64,000 bases of DNA from QHXW01 sp035280425 (GCA_035280425.1 DATEFW010000040.1:1-64000), one strand, 5' to 3'; counted from the stretch's first letter, positions 34,195 through 43,000 are shown. A program made the numbers and translations. The notes: generated from the sequence alone by a model not told the origin.

Positions 34195-35561
34195 AACCGG
34201 CTCCCGAACTGCGCGGAGGATTGCCGTGGGCCGGGCATGCGCTCGCGTTTCATCGCGATCCGATCGGCCTGCTCGAGCGCGGACGCCGCCAGTTCGGCGA
34301 TATTTTCTCGTTTCAGCTTGCTGGAAGGCGCGTTACGGTGTTCACTGGTCCACAGGCCAACGCCGCGTTTTTCCGTGCGCCGGACGATCAGCTCAGCGCC
34401 AAAGAGGCTTACCAGTTCACCGTGCCGATTTTCGGCAAAGGCGTGGCCTATGACGTCGCGCCGGAACGCATGGACGAGCAGCTCGGCTTCGTCTTTCCTG
34501 CGCTGCGCGACGAACGCCTGCAGGCCTACGCGCGTTTTATGGCGGAAGAGGCGGAGCAATATTTCGATCGGTGGGGTGATGAAGGTGAAATCGACTTATT
34601 GACCGCTACCAACGAGCTGACGGTTTTCATTGCCGGCCGCTGCCTGGTGGGCCAAGAGTTCCGGCGTAACCTTTCGACCGAATTCGCTCGCCTCTATCAC
34701 GAACTCGAAGGCGGTATTAATCTGATGGCATTTTTCCGGCCGCATTTACCGCTGCCCTCTTTCCGCCGCCGCGACCAAGCTCGTGTGCGCATGGCGGAGT
34801 TGATCGGACGTGTGATCGCCGGCCGGCGGGCTCACGGGGTAGAAGAAGAGGACTTTCTCGATGCGCTGATGCGCGCCTGCTACTCCGACGGCCGTTCGCT
34901 CAGCGAAGACGAAATCACGGGCCTGCTCCTCACTTTGATTTTCGCAGGCCAGCACACCAGCGCCGTGCTCGCCGCCTGGACAGGCATACTGCTGCTCGCG
35001 CATCCACAATATTTACCGCCGGTTCTCCATGAGCAGGAGGAGATCGCCGGCGCCGGGAGCGAAATGACGCTCGGCATGCTCCGTAGCATGGTGGTGCTCG
35101 ATCGGGCCATTCGCGAAGCCGAACGGATGCGGCCGCCGCTCGTGATGCTGATGCGCACTATCCTGCGCGATCTTGAATACGGCGAGTTCTTCGCGCCCGC
35201 CGGCGGTTTGGCGATGGTTTCACCCGCCGTATCGCACCGGATTCCCGAAATTTTCCGCGATCCCGAACTTTACGATCCCGATCGCTTCGCGCCGGGCCGC
35301 GAGGAAGACCGCCAGCACAAGTTCGCGCTGATCGGCTTCGGGGGCGGCAAGCATCGCTGCATCGGGCTGACATTCGCGTACCAGCAGATCAAAGTTATCT
35401 GGAGCGTGCTTCTGCGCCGCTTCGATCTCGAACTTGCAAACCCGAGTTACGAGCCGAATTACTCGACGTTCGTCGTCGGGCCGCGGCAGCCCTGCCTGAT
35501 TCGCTATCGGGCCAAGCGGTCCCGCCCGGTCTACAGTTTGCCGAAGGTGGCCCATGCCTGA
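34191..35561 (+). CDS. cyp51: CYP51-type cytochrome P450 (sterol 14-alpha-demethylase)
   Basis: A 456-residue P450 that would oxidatively remove the 14-alpha methyl of lanosterol-type sterols. CYP51 hallmarks: YQFTVPIFGKGVAYDVA (74-90, B-C region), FAGQHTS (251-257, I-helix with the conserved His), ExxR at 309-312 and the heme loop FGGGKHRCIG (383-392, Cys390). It reads as a soluble or peripherally bound protein: there is no N-terminal membrane helix, unlike eukaryotic CYP51, and no fused ferredoxin as in Methylococcus. Redox partners are not in this window. GTG start, overlapping the SDR stop; its own end overlaps the Rieske gene by 8 bases. Confidence 0.93.
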   Translation: MKPAPELRGGLPWAGHALAFHRDPIGLLERGRRQFGDIFSFQLAGRRVTVFTGPQANAAFFRAPDDQLSAKEAYQFTVPIFGKGVAYDVAPERMDEQLGFVFPALRDERLQAYARFMAEEAEQYFDRWGDEGEIDLLTATNELTVFIAGRCLVGQEFRRNLSTEFARLYHELEGGINLMAFFRPHLPLPSFRRRDQARVRMAELIGRVIAGRRAHGVEEEDFLDALMRACYSDGRSLSEDEITGLLLTLIFAGQHTSAVLAAWTGILLLAHPQYLPPVLHEQEEIAGAGSEMTLGMLRSMVVLDRAIREAERMRPPLVMLMRTILRDLEYGEFFAPAGGLAMVSPAVSHRIPEIFRDPELYDPDRFAPGREEDRQHKFALIGFGGGKHRCIGLTFAYQQIKVIWSVLLRRFDLELANPSYEPNYSTFVVGPRQPCLIRYRAKRSRPVYSLPKVAHA

Positions 35562-36660
35562 ACGGAACGGCTATTCATCTTCGCCGCCGTCGTTCGACGA
35601 AGCACGCAACCGGCGCCAGAAAGCGCGCGCCGCCGGCATGGATCCGAATTATTGGTATGCCGTCGAGCACGATCGCGCGCTGAAGCCGGGCCGGGTGATC
35701 GAAGTAAAATTCTGGAACCGGTCGATCGCGCTCTATCGCGGCGAGGACGGCACTTTGAGCGCGCTCGAAAACCGTTGCGCGCACCGCCAGCTCAAGCTCT
35801 CGCTCGGCGAAGTGCACGGCTGCAACCTGACCTGCTCGTATCACGGCTGGTGCTACAACTCGCAAGGCCGCGTGGTCGAGATTCCGCACGATTTGTTCGG
35901 CCGCGAAATGCCGCGATTTCAGATTGGCTCGTTTCCGGTGAAAGTGCGCTACGGCTTGATCTGGATCTTTCCCGGCAATCCCGCGCTGGCCGACGAGCGC
36001 CGGATTCCTGACATTCCGGAGCTCGAAGGCTCCAACCGCTGGGCGTGCGTGCCGATCGATTTCACCTGGCGCGCGCACCACTCGATGATTATCGATAACG
36101 TCAGCGATTTCACGCACGCCTACCTGCACCGCAAATACCGTCCGTTCAGCGACGCCAAACTCGCCCGCTGCGAAGCCGAAGGCGACCGCGTGTTCGTCAG
36201 CTATCACACCAAAGTCGGTACGGGCCCGATTTCCGGGCTCTTCGTCGACCGACGGCGGATCAATACCAATTTCATGGAGCTGTGTTACGAGTATCCGTAT
36301 CAGTGGTCGAATACCGACGGCAAGATCAAGCACTGGTGCTTTGTGCTGCCCATCGACGAACGCACCAGCCGCGTTTTTTTCTTATTCTATTTTGCGGCTC
36401 TGAAAATTCCGGTCACGCCGTTTCACATTCCGCGCTGGCTGATGACGCCGGTGCTGCGCGCCGCCAATCGCCTGCTGATTCGGCCGCTGCTCGAGCAGGA
36501 CGGCTTCGCGGTAGAGGGCGAGCAGCAGGGTTACGAAACGTATTTCGATGCGCCGCTGGCGGAATTGAACCCCGCGGTCAATCTGTTTCAGCAGCTCACG
36601 ATCCGCAAGTGGGAAGAGCATATTGGCAAACCGCGCATCATGCAGGCGGGGGCGCGATGA
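35554..36660 (+). CDS. Rieske non-heme iron oxygenase (SdmA-like sterol C-4 demethylase oxygenase)
   Basis: A 368-residue aromatic-ring-hydroxylase-type oxygenase. The [2Fe-2S] Rieske cluster ligands are visible as Cys75-x-His77 and Cys94-x-x-His97. The mononuclear iron site is Asn182-x-x-Asp185-x-x-His188-x-x-x-His192; the spacing of three between the two His is shorter than the usual four. Bacterial SdmA of this class oxidises a C-4 methyl of sterols, followed by SdmB action. The assignment rests on the fold plus its place between cyp51 and the cyclase gene. Needs a ferredoxin/reductase not found here. ATGA overlap with the cyclase gene. Confidence 0.85.
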   Translation: MPERNGYSSSPPSFDEARNRRQKARAAGMDPNYWYAVEHDRALKPGRVIEVKFWNRSIALYRGEDGTLSALENRCAHRQLKLSLGEVHGCNLTCSYHGWCYNSQGRVVEIPHDLFGREMPRFQIGSFPVKVRYGLIWIFPGNPALADERRIPDIPELEGSNRWACVPIDFTWRAHHSMIIDNVSDFTHAYLHRKYRPFSDAKLARCEAEGDRVFVSYHTKVGTGPISGLFVDRRRINTNFMELCYEYPYQWSNTDGKIKHWCFVLPIDERTSRVFFLFYFAALKIPVTPFHIPRWLMTPVLRAANRLLIRPLLEQDGFAVEGEQQGYETYFDAPLAELNPAVNLFQQLTIRKWEEHIGKPRIMQAGAR

Positions 36661-38621
36661 CCGGCGCTGCAACTCAGCGCACCGGCGCGATCGATTATCT
36701 TGCCTCGCAGCAACACGCCGGTGGCTCCTGGGAAGCCGAGGTGAGCTGGTGCCCGATGATCACCGCGCAATACGTGATCGTCCAGCGAATCACCGGGCGC
36801 GAACTGAGCACCGAGACGCGTGACGGCATCGTCCGCTATTTCCGAACAACTCAGATAGCAACCGGCGGCTGGGGCCTGCACCGCGAGAGCGGGCCGTATG
36901 TGTTCATCACCACGCTTGTGTATGTGGCGCTGCGTCTTCTGGGAGTGGCGCCTGACGACCCGGTAGCGGCGCCGGCGCGGCGCTGGCTGCGCTCTCAACC
37001 GGGCGGCGTGCTGGCGATTCCGACCTGGGGCAAATTCTGGCTCGCGCTCATCGGCTGTTATGAGTACGCCGGCGTGAATCCCTGCCCGCCGGAAGCGTTT
37101 TTGCTGCCCGCGTGGATGCCCGTTCATCCAATTCATTTCTACTGCCACACGCGTTACATCTATCTCGGCATCGCTTATCTTTACGGCCGGCGTGTGCGCG
37201 CTGATCTTGGCCCGATTGTCCATGAATTGCGCCGCGAGTTATACGACGCGCCTTATGAATCGATCGATTTTGCTGCGCACCGCCACGATCTGGCCGCAAC
37301 CGATGTCTACGTGCGGCCCGGCTTCGTGCTACGGCGCATTTACGATGTCCTGACCATTTGGGAGCGCGTGTGCCCGCGCTGGCTGCGGCGCCGGGCGCTC
37401 GACCGTTGTTTCACGCGCATTCTCTATGAGCAGCGGACGAGCCGTTATCAGGGCCTCTCGCCGGTCAACGGACTGCTCAATGATCTGGCCATCTGGGCCG
37501 AAAATCCGCAGCACGCCGACCGTGCTCCCGGTCTCGCCGGCGTCGAAACCTGGAAGTGGGAAGAACCGGAGCAGGGGATCCGCTTTGCCGGCGCGCGCTC
37601 GAATACCTGGGACACGGCTTTCGCCATGCAGGCGATACTCGATTCGCCCCGCGCTGCGTCATGCCGCGAGCCGCTCGTGCGTGCATACGATTTTTTGCGG
37701 CAGGCCCAGATGACCAATGAACTTCCCGGCTTTCGCGCCGAGCATCGCGATCCGGCGCTGGGCGGCTGGTGTTTCAGCGACGGCCGGCACCAATGGCCGG
37801 TGAGCGACTGCACCGCGGAAGCGCTTTCGGCGGTTTTGGGTATGCATGATCGCAAAGAGGTAATGGCCGGCGTCGAGCGCATCAGTGACAACCGGCTTGC
37901 CGCTGCCGCTGTATTCATCTTGAGCCGCCAAAACTCCGATGGCGGTTTCGGGACCTATGAGCGGCGGCGCGGTCTCGCATTTCTCGAAAAAATCAATCCG
38001 TCGGAAATGTTCGGAAATTGTATGACGGAGCGTTCCTATACCGAGTGCACGGGATCATGCGTGCGCGCGCTGGCGCAGTTCCGCAGCGCTTATCCCGACG
38101 AGTTCCGGAATGAAATCGGTCGTGCCATTCGCCGCGGCGTACGTTTTCTGCGCAGTTGCCAGCGTGCAGACGGCTCGTTTCCCGGTTTTTGGGGAATCAA
38201 TTTTACCTACGCGGCTTTCTTCGTAGTCGAGGGGCTACGCGCGGCTGGAGTGCCGGTTGACGATCCGGCGCTCGAGCGGGCCGCGGCCTGGCTCATCGCG
38301 CGCCAGCGCACCGACGGCGGGTGGGGCGAGCACTATTCCAGTTGTCTCGAGGGCCGCTACGTCGAGCACTCGCAGAGCCAGGTTGCGATGACGAGCTGGG
38401 CATTGCTCGCGCTCATCGAGATCCTGGGGGCCGGAGCAGAGCCGGTGAAGCGCGGCATCGCGTGGCTCCGGGCGCGCCAGCGGCCGGACGGCTCCTGGCC
38501 GAGACAGTCAGTAAATGGCGTGTTCTTCGGATCGGCGATGCTGGATTACGGGCTGTACGAAACTTATTTTCCGGCATGGGCGTTGGCGAAATTTGAGCGA
38601 GAGGGTCGTCATGGCTGCTAG
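36657..38621 (+). CDS. osc: Oxidosqualene cyclase (sterol-forming)
   Basis: A 654-residue triterpene cyclase that would fold 2,3-oxidosqualene into a tetracyclic sterol precursor. The acid motif is DCTAE (Asp384, Cys385), diagnostic for oxidosqualene cyclases, not the DxDD of squalene-hopene cyclases; the partner Cys464 (TECTG) is also present. Repeated QW-type motifs occur (RQNSDGGFG, QRADGSF, RQRTDGGWGEH, RQRPDGSWP). Product-steering positions read Gly312, His378, Val382, an unusual set. About 70 residues shorter than human lanosterol synthase, missing mostly N-terminal sequence as in other bacterial members. ATG overlaps the Rieske stop; ends 11 bases into the flavoprotein gene. Confidence 0.94.
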   Translation: MTGAATQRTGAIDYLASQQHAGGSWEAEVSWCPMITAQYVIVQRITGRELSTETRDGIVRYFRTTQIATGGWGLHRESGPYVFITTLVYVALRLLGVAPDDPVAAPARRWLRSQPGGVLAIPTWGKFWLALIGCYEYAGVNPCPPEAFLLPAWMPVHPIHFYCHTRYIYLGIAYLYGRRVRADLGPIVHELRRELYDAPYESIDFAAHRHDLAATDVYVRPGFVLRRIYDVLTIWERVCPRWLRRRALDRCFTRILYEQRTSRYQGLSPVNGLLNDLAIWAENPQHADRAPGLAGVETWKWEEPEQGIRFAGARSNTWDTAFAMQAILDSPRAASCREPLVRAYDFLRQAQMTNELPGFRAEHRDPALGGWCFSDGRHQWPVSDCTAEALSAVLGMHDRKEVMAGVERISDNRLAAAAVFILSRQNSDGGFGTYERRRGLAFLEKINPSEMFGNCMTERSYTECTGSCVRALAQFRSAYPDEFRNEIGRAIRRGVRFLRSCQRADGSFPGFWGINFTYAAFFVVEGLRAAGVPVDDPALERAAAWLIARQRTDGGWGEHYSSCLEGRYVEHSQSQVAMTSWALLALIEILGAGAEPVKRGIAWLRARQRPDGSWPRQSVNGVFFGSAMLDYGLYETYFPAWALAKFEREGRHGC

Positions 38622-39951
38622 TGCAGATGTTGTGATCGCCGGCGGCGGTGTGGCCGGCGCGTCCGTGGCCGCCGCGCTGGGGGAGTTCGGTTACTCAGTG
38701 ATCGTCGTTGAACCGGGAATCGACGAGGCCAGGCGTTTGGCCGGCGAGCTGATTCATCCTCCCGGCGTGAGTGCGCTTGCAGAGTTGGGCCTGCTGGAAC
38801 CCCTGGAGCAGGCCGGCGTCGTGCCGGTGGTCGGCTTTTTCGTTTTTCCCGATGCCGGCTCAGCCGGCGAAGCTTGCGGGCTGCGTTACGCCGATGCACC
38901 CGGATTGAGGAATCAAGGTTTCGCCATGGAGCACGCCGCGCTCCGGACTACATTGCTTCGCTCGATCGCTAACTTCCCATATGTGAAGGTCTGGAACGGT
39001 GCGCGCATTGTGGGCGTTGATCTCACCGATCCCAACTTGGCGTCTGTGCGGATTTCGATGGAGAACCGGCAGGAAACTCTTCACTGCCGCATGCTCGTGG
39101 CCGCCGATGGCGGCGCATCGAAGATCAGCCAGATGGCCGGCATCGGACACCGGCGGGTGCGTATCTCTTACATGAAAGGCTACGTGTTGCGTGGCGCACA
39201 TTTGCCGCAGCCGGGATATGGAAACGCGTTCCTCGGCGGTCCCGCGCCAGCATTCGCGTATTCCACTTCACCCGAGACCGTGCGCGTCATGTTCGATATT
39301 CCTGACAATCCGGATGGGCTCGCGGCAGTCGAGCGTGATTCACGCTACATCGAAGCCCTGCCCGAGCCGTTTCAATCCGAAGTGCGTGATGCTGTCAGAA
39401 CCAGGAGCGCTCTGGTTTCCGCGAACTACTCGTTTGTTCCGGATGACGTGGTGCGCGGTCGCCTCGTGCTGGTAGGGGATGCCGGCGGCTGCTGCCATCC
39501 CCTGACGGCGACCGGTATGACCGTCTGCACTGCCGACGCTATGCGGCTGCGAAATGCCATTCGCGAATCGGCGGGCGACCTGTCTGCGGCGCTGCGTCTG
39601 TATGTTCGCAGGCGCGAAGGGCCGCTGCGGACGCGTCGCGCCCTCGCGGAAGCTTTGTACGCGACGTTCCGGGCGAACACGCCCGAAATGCATGTGCTGC
39701 GCCAGGGCTTGATCCGTTATTGGCGGCAGAGCCCAAAGGGCCGCGCGGCATCCATGGCGCTTTTATCGACGTACGAAGGAAGAATGTCCGTGATGGCGCG
39801 GCAATACGCCCACGTGGCCTGGTACGGTCTGACCCAACCGGTGTGCTGGCGCGAGGCTTCGAGCATGCAGTGGCTCACTATGCGGGGCCGGGCCGTATTT
39901 GGGCTCTCGCTGACCACCCTTAAATACGCCGGCGAAGCGCTTCGGCCGTAG
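38611..39951 (+). CDS. Squalene monooxygenase (squalene epoxidase)-like FAD enzyme
   Basis: A 446-residue flavoprotein monooxygenase. FAD loop GGGVAGAS (11-18), ELIHPPG (46-52, matching ELLQPGG of squalene epoxidases), DG motif VAADGGASKIS (163-173) and GDAGGCCHPLTATGMTV (289-305), which carries the HPLT-GMTV signature of squalene epoxidases; NYSFVPDD (272-279) matches the segment before it. It would make the 2,3-oxidosqualene used by the cyclase gene it overlaps. The C-terminus (about 400-446) is amphipathic and may dock on the membrane. The start is set at ATG 38611 because it gives the flavin fold directly; no redox partner seen. Confidence 0.9.
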   Translation: MAASADVVIAGGGVAGASVAAALGEFGYSVIVVEPGIDEARRLAGELIHPPGVSALAELGLLEPLEQAGVVPVVGFFVFPDAGSAGEACGLRYADAPGLRNQGFAMEHAALRTTLLRSIANFPYVKVWNGARIVGVDLTDPNLASVRISMENRQETLHCRMLVAADGGASKISQMAGIGHRRVRISYMKGYVLRGAHLPQPGYGNAFLGGPAPAFAYSTSPETVRVMFDIPDNPDGLAAVERDSRYIEALPEPFQSEVRDAVRTRSALVSANYSFVPDDVVRGRLVLVGDAGGCCHPLTATGMTVCTADAMRLRNAIRESAGDLSAALRLYVRRREGPLRTRRALAEALYATFRANTPEMHVLRQGLIRYWRQSPKGRAASMALLSTYEGRMSVMARQYAHVAWYGLTQPVCWREASSMQWLTMRGRAVFGLSLTTLKYAGEALRP

Positions 39952-39975
39952 ATGCGGTGCGATTTGTGCGCGCCG

Positions 39976-40503
39976 CTACGCCGAACTCACTACTAGAGAC
40001 AGGGTCCGGAGTTGACCGCACATGCCGTCGAGCGCTTGCATCAAATCGTGCCCATCAGGCGTTCCAAGGCCTGCGCTATAAAGAACCAGTCGGAACTCGA
40101 TGGACAAAACCGTCAGGGTGAAAAGGAAATGCTGCTTCATCAGCAATCCGGCGAGATCCGGACGGTCGACCCGCGAGTCCATCATCAGTTTCTTGATGGC
40201 GTTGCAGATTCGCGTGAAATCCTGGGAGAGGCACGTAACGTAGGCTTGGAAAATCCGAACGCGCTTGCTGCGCAGTTCTTTTTCTTGCTCTTTATCGCTC
40301 GCAGACTGGGAAACGGCGCATTGATAATCGATCTCCTCCAGCAGCCGTTCCATGGTCTTGTACCTGGCCGGCGAAAAGATTTCTTCCCAATCATCTGCAG
40401 GCGGTGGCATGCGGTCGCGCGATAGCAATCGTGCGAAAAGCAAACCGAACCCCAATCCCAGCAGGATTAAGAATAGCGCTGCGCCTAGTAGGATAGCAGT
40501 CAT
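39976..40503 (-). CDS. Membrane-anchored helical protein, function unknown
   Basis: A 175-residue protein with one N-terminal membrane helix (about 4-26) followed by an all-helical cytoplasmic or periplasmic domain (YKTMERLLEEIDYQCAVSQSASDKEQEKELRSKRVRIFQAYV...). No domain recognised. It faces the sterol operon convergently (24 bases between stops). Confidence 0.65.
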   Translation of the reverse strand: MTAILLGAALFLILLGLGFGLLFARLLSRDRMPPPADDWEEIFSPARYKTMERLLEEIDYQCAVSQSASDKEQEKELRSKRVRIFQAYVTCLSQDFTRICNAIKKLMMDSRVDRPDLAGLLMKQHFLFTLTVLSIEFRLVLYSAGLGTPDGHDLMQALDGMCGQLRTLSLVVSSA

Positions 40504-40732
40504 CGATGACTAACTCGCTTCAAGCATAACTGATAAGTGGTGTTACAACAATAGCCAAATAAGTATATAACCAACGTAATCAGATATTTTGCTTCGGTAA
40601 TCGAAGTTACTGCGCATACTTAGACGCATATAGACGATGCGTGCCAGCAATCTGTTACTACTAACTGGGGTTCTAACGGGCGGTATATCTAAAGTTAAGG
40701 CATGGGCTCGGCGGATCGATATTAGCCGCCAC

Positions 40733-40761
40733 TCGACAGATGACAATTCTCTTGACATAAT
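40733..40761 (+). promoter_or_regulatory. Candidate promoter of the PilZ gene
   Basis: TCGACA (40733-40738, 5/6), a 17-base spacer and CATAAT (40756-40761, 5/6), with the ATG 15 bases downstream. The preceding AT-rich gap 40504-40732 has an ACGCAT/ATGCGT inverted repeat (40624-40642) and no gene. Confidence 0.4.
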
Positions 40762-40776
40762 GCGGGTGGACGGCCT

Positions 40777-41094
40777 ATGAAGAAGCTGGAGGATACATCG
40801 GCTCCAGGACCCGCTCCCGGCGTGGAGAACCGCCGCGAGCCGCGCCAGCCTGCTGACGGCGAGATCCGCTTGTCGTTCCGCGAACCCGGCCCCAAGACCG
40901 ACCCCCGGGAAGTGGTGGGCATGCTCCTCGATCGCAGCGCCAGCGGGTTCCGCGCCCAGCATGGCTGCGCTGAGCTGATTTCCGGCCAGGTGGTGCGCTT
41001 CCGCGCCCAAGGCTCCTTTAAGGGCAAGGCTCGCGTGGTGTGGACCCGGATTCTGGGCGATCGCGTGGAAACCGGATTTGTGATCCTTCCCTAA
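40777..41094 (+). CDS. PilZ-domain protein (putative c-di-GMP receptor)
   Basis: A 105-residue single-domain protein. NRREPRQPADG (17-27) carries the RxxxR motif and DRSASGF (51-57) the D/N-x-S-x-x-G motif that bind cyclic di-GMP in PilZ proteins. The remainder is a beta-barrel (GQVVRFRAQGSFKGKARVVWTRI). Such small PilZ proteins act as effectors on motility, surface structures or secretion; the partner here is unknown. Confidence 0.85.
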   Translation: MKKLEDTSAPGPAPGVENRREPRQPADGEIRLSFREPGPKTDPREVVGMLLDRSASGFRAQHGCAELISGQVVRFRAQGSFKGKARVVWTRILGDRVETGFVILP

Positions 41095-41100
41095 TTTCTT

Positions 41101-42048
41101 CTATTTTTTCAGGCTTTCCAGAATATCCCGTACCCGCGCGGCATCCGGAGCATCCGGATGGCGTTTCAGGAAATCGCGCAACTGTTTCGACGCCTCCTCC
41201 GGCTTGTTCCGGCGCAGATCGATCTGCGCGAGCGTTAACTGCGGATAAGAAAAATGCCCCGGGTCGATCTGTTCGGCGATTTCGAGATATTTTTCGCCCA
41301 GGTCCAGGTTGCCCAGCAGGTAATAATTCAGTCCGAGTTGGGAATTGGCAAGCGCGTCGTGAGGACGGCTCGCCACGGCCTCCAGATTGTATTGCAGAGC
41401 GTCGTCCAGCTTTCCCTCGGTAAGCAATGTGCCGCCCAGATTAACGGTGGGCTCAAAAGCGCCCGGATCGGCTGCCAGCGCTTTGCGGAAACGGTCCTCT
41501 GCTTCGGCCAGCCGGTGGCTCTGGTAGGCGATCGTCCCCAGGCTGTTCCAGGCCGTAGCATAGAGCGGCGCGATGTCCACCGCTTTTTCAAGATGCCTGA
41601 CCGCGGCGTCGACCTGCCGCCGCCCGAGTTCTTTTTGCGCTTCCACATATTCGTGCCGCGCGCGCTCTGGAATGGAGAGTTCGTGCGTCGACACGGTTTG
41701 GGTCCGGCTGATGGCGCCGCTCGAGACAGCTTGCGAGTCCATTTGAATGGTAATGATCACGCGGCCCTTGCTGTCGGCGGTTCCAGGCCCGACCTCCACC
41801 GTCTGCCGCCGTTCGCCCTGTCCGGGAACAAAGACCGCTAGTGTGTACTCGCCCGCCGGCAAGTCACGAAAACGAAACCTGCCGTTGGGGCCGGCCGAAG
41901 TTTGAACACGGAATGGAGTCACGGCGCCGAACAATGAAACGGCGGCTTGCGATTCAGGAACAATCCGGCCGTCGATGCGGTATTTATGTCCGGCTGGATA
42001 AAGATTTGCGGCTAGCGCCAGTATGAGCGTCAACTGCCGCATGAGCAC
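41101..42048 (-). CDS. Secreted TPR protein with carboxypeptidase-regulatory-like N-domain
   Basis: A 315-residue protein with a signal peptide and a beta-sandwich (KYRIDGRIVPESQAAVSLF..., GRFRFRDLPAGEYTLAVF, about 20-105) like the regulatory domain of carboxypeptidases. At least four tetratricopeptide repeats follow (about 130-300; for example ATAWNSLGTIAYQSHRLAEAEDRFRKAL). A periplasmic scaffold is likely; partners unknown. Confidence 0.82.
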   Translation of the reverse strand: MLMRQLTLILALAANLYPAGHKYRIDGRIVPESQAAVSLFGAVTPFRVQTSAGPNGRFRFRDLPAGEYTLAVFVPGQGERRQTVEVGPGTADSKGRVIITIQMDSQAVSSGAISRTQTVSTHELSIPERARHEYVEAQKELGRRQVDAAVRHLEKAVDIAPLYATAWNSLGTIAYQSHRLAEAEDRFRKALAADPGAFEPTVNLGGTLLTEGKLDDALQYNLEAVASRPHDALANSQLGLNYYLLGNLDLGEKYLEIAEQIDPGHFSYPQLTLAQIDLRRNKPEEASKQLRDFLKRHPDAPDAARVRDILESLKK

Positions 42049-42076
42049 GGCCTTTCAATCGGCCGCTCAGTAAGAT

Positions 42077-43000
42077 TTAGAGACTGCCGCCGGCTGCGGC
42101 CGCGGCTGCCAGCGGCTCCTGGGTCTTGAGGCGCGTCAGCACTCCCAGCAATTCTTCGAGCGCGGCTGCTCGCCGCACCTGGGTGTCGCTCAACGCACGA
42201 ATGACTTCCGCCTGGCGGTCTACCCGTTCCACAAAGCCTGCCACCTTGCGAGAAATTTCCGAGGTTGTCGATTTCAGACCGGCCAGCTCTTCCTGCTGCA
42301 ACCCCATCCGCGTCGAAAGACCGTCCATTTGCTGCACCAGCGCCGCCGAAGATTCCTTGGCCTCCCCACGCAGCGCGACCGTTTCCGCCCGCAAGGCGCC
42401 GGCCTCGGCACGCAAAGCCGTAGCTTCGGTGCGCAGAGCGCTCAATTCCGTATCCTGGCGCGCGGCAGTCGCTTCGACCGCCGTCACCGTGGCCGCGGCC
42501 TGCTCAAATTTCTGCCCAATCGCCGCCGTCGCGGATTTCTGCTCGGCAACCGACAGGGCGAGCTGGTCGAAACTCGACTTGAGTTGTCCGAGCCCGTCCA
42601 CTGCCGTCTGCAGCCGCTCCAGTTGCTGATCGAATGACGCGCTCAGCTTCCGGGTTTCACCAAGAATATGCAGCTCGAGCTCGCGAAACGCGCCGGTCAG
42701 GATGTGCGCCAGGCCGTCCGCGAGCTTTACGGCCACGTTCACCACCGCCTGCTCGTCGACTTTTCCAGCCTCCTGGGAAGCCTTGGGCTTCTCCGATGCC
42801 ACAACTACCGGTCCTTGGTGCGCCGACCCGTTTCCCGAACGCGCCAGTATTGCTTCGGCTTTCTCCATTAATGCGCCTGCCTCCATTTGGCGTCCGCTGG
42901 CGAACAATTGCGCCGCTTCCTCCACCAGTTGTTTCACGCCGTTTTCCGTATTGAGTTTTTGCAGCTGAAAGATGGCTTCTTCCAGGTTCCGATCCGTCAT
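42077..43000 (-). CDS. Long coiled-coil protein
   Basis: A 307-residue cytoplasmic-looking protein. An N-terminal helical segment resembles a repeat of short helices (EEAAQLFASGRQMEAGALMEKAEAIL), followed by a long coiled coil (about 95-290) with heptads such as LRTEATALRAEAGALRAET. It ends in a poly-Ala/Gly tail. No catalytic motif; resembles chemoreceptor-like or structural coiled coils. Lies 28 bases upstream of the TPR gene on the same strand. Confidence 0.68.
   Translation of the reverse strand: MTDRNLEEAIFQLQKLNTENGVKQLVEEAAQLFASGRQMEAGALMEKAEAILARSGNGSAHQGPVVVASEKPKASQEAGKVDEQAVVNVAVKLADGLAHILTGAFRELELHILGETRKLSASFDQQLERLQTAVDGLGQLKSSFDQLALSVAEQKSATAAIGQKFEQAAATVTAVEATAARQDTELSALRTEATALRAEAGALRAETVALRGEAKESSAALVQQMDGLSTRMGLQQEELAGLKSTTSEISRKVAGFVERVDRQAEVIRALSDTQVRRAAALEELLGVLTRLKTQEPLAAAAAAGGSL

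Noticed and set aside
36657..38621. Squalene-hopene cyclase
   Set aside because: Active-site motif is DCTAE, not the DxDD of hopene cyclases, and the neighbours are CYP51 and squalene-epoxidase-like.
40752..40781. TTGACA (40752-40757) as -35 of the PilZ gene
   Set aside because: Its -10 would lie over the ATG and put the start of transcription inside the gene; the TCGACA/CATAAT pair fits better.
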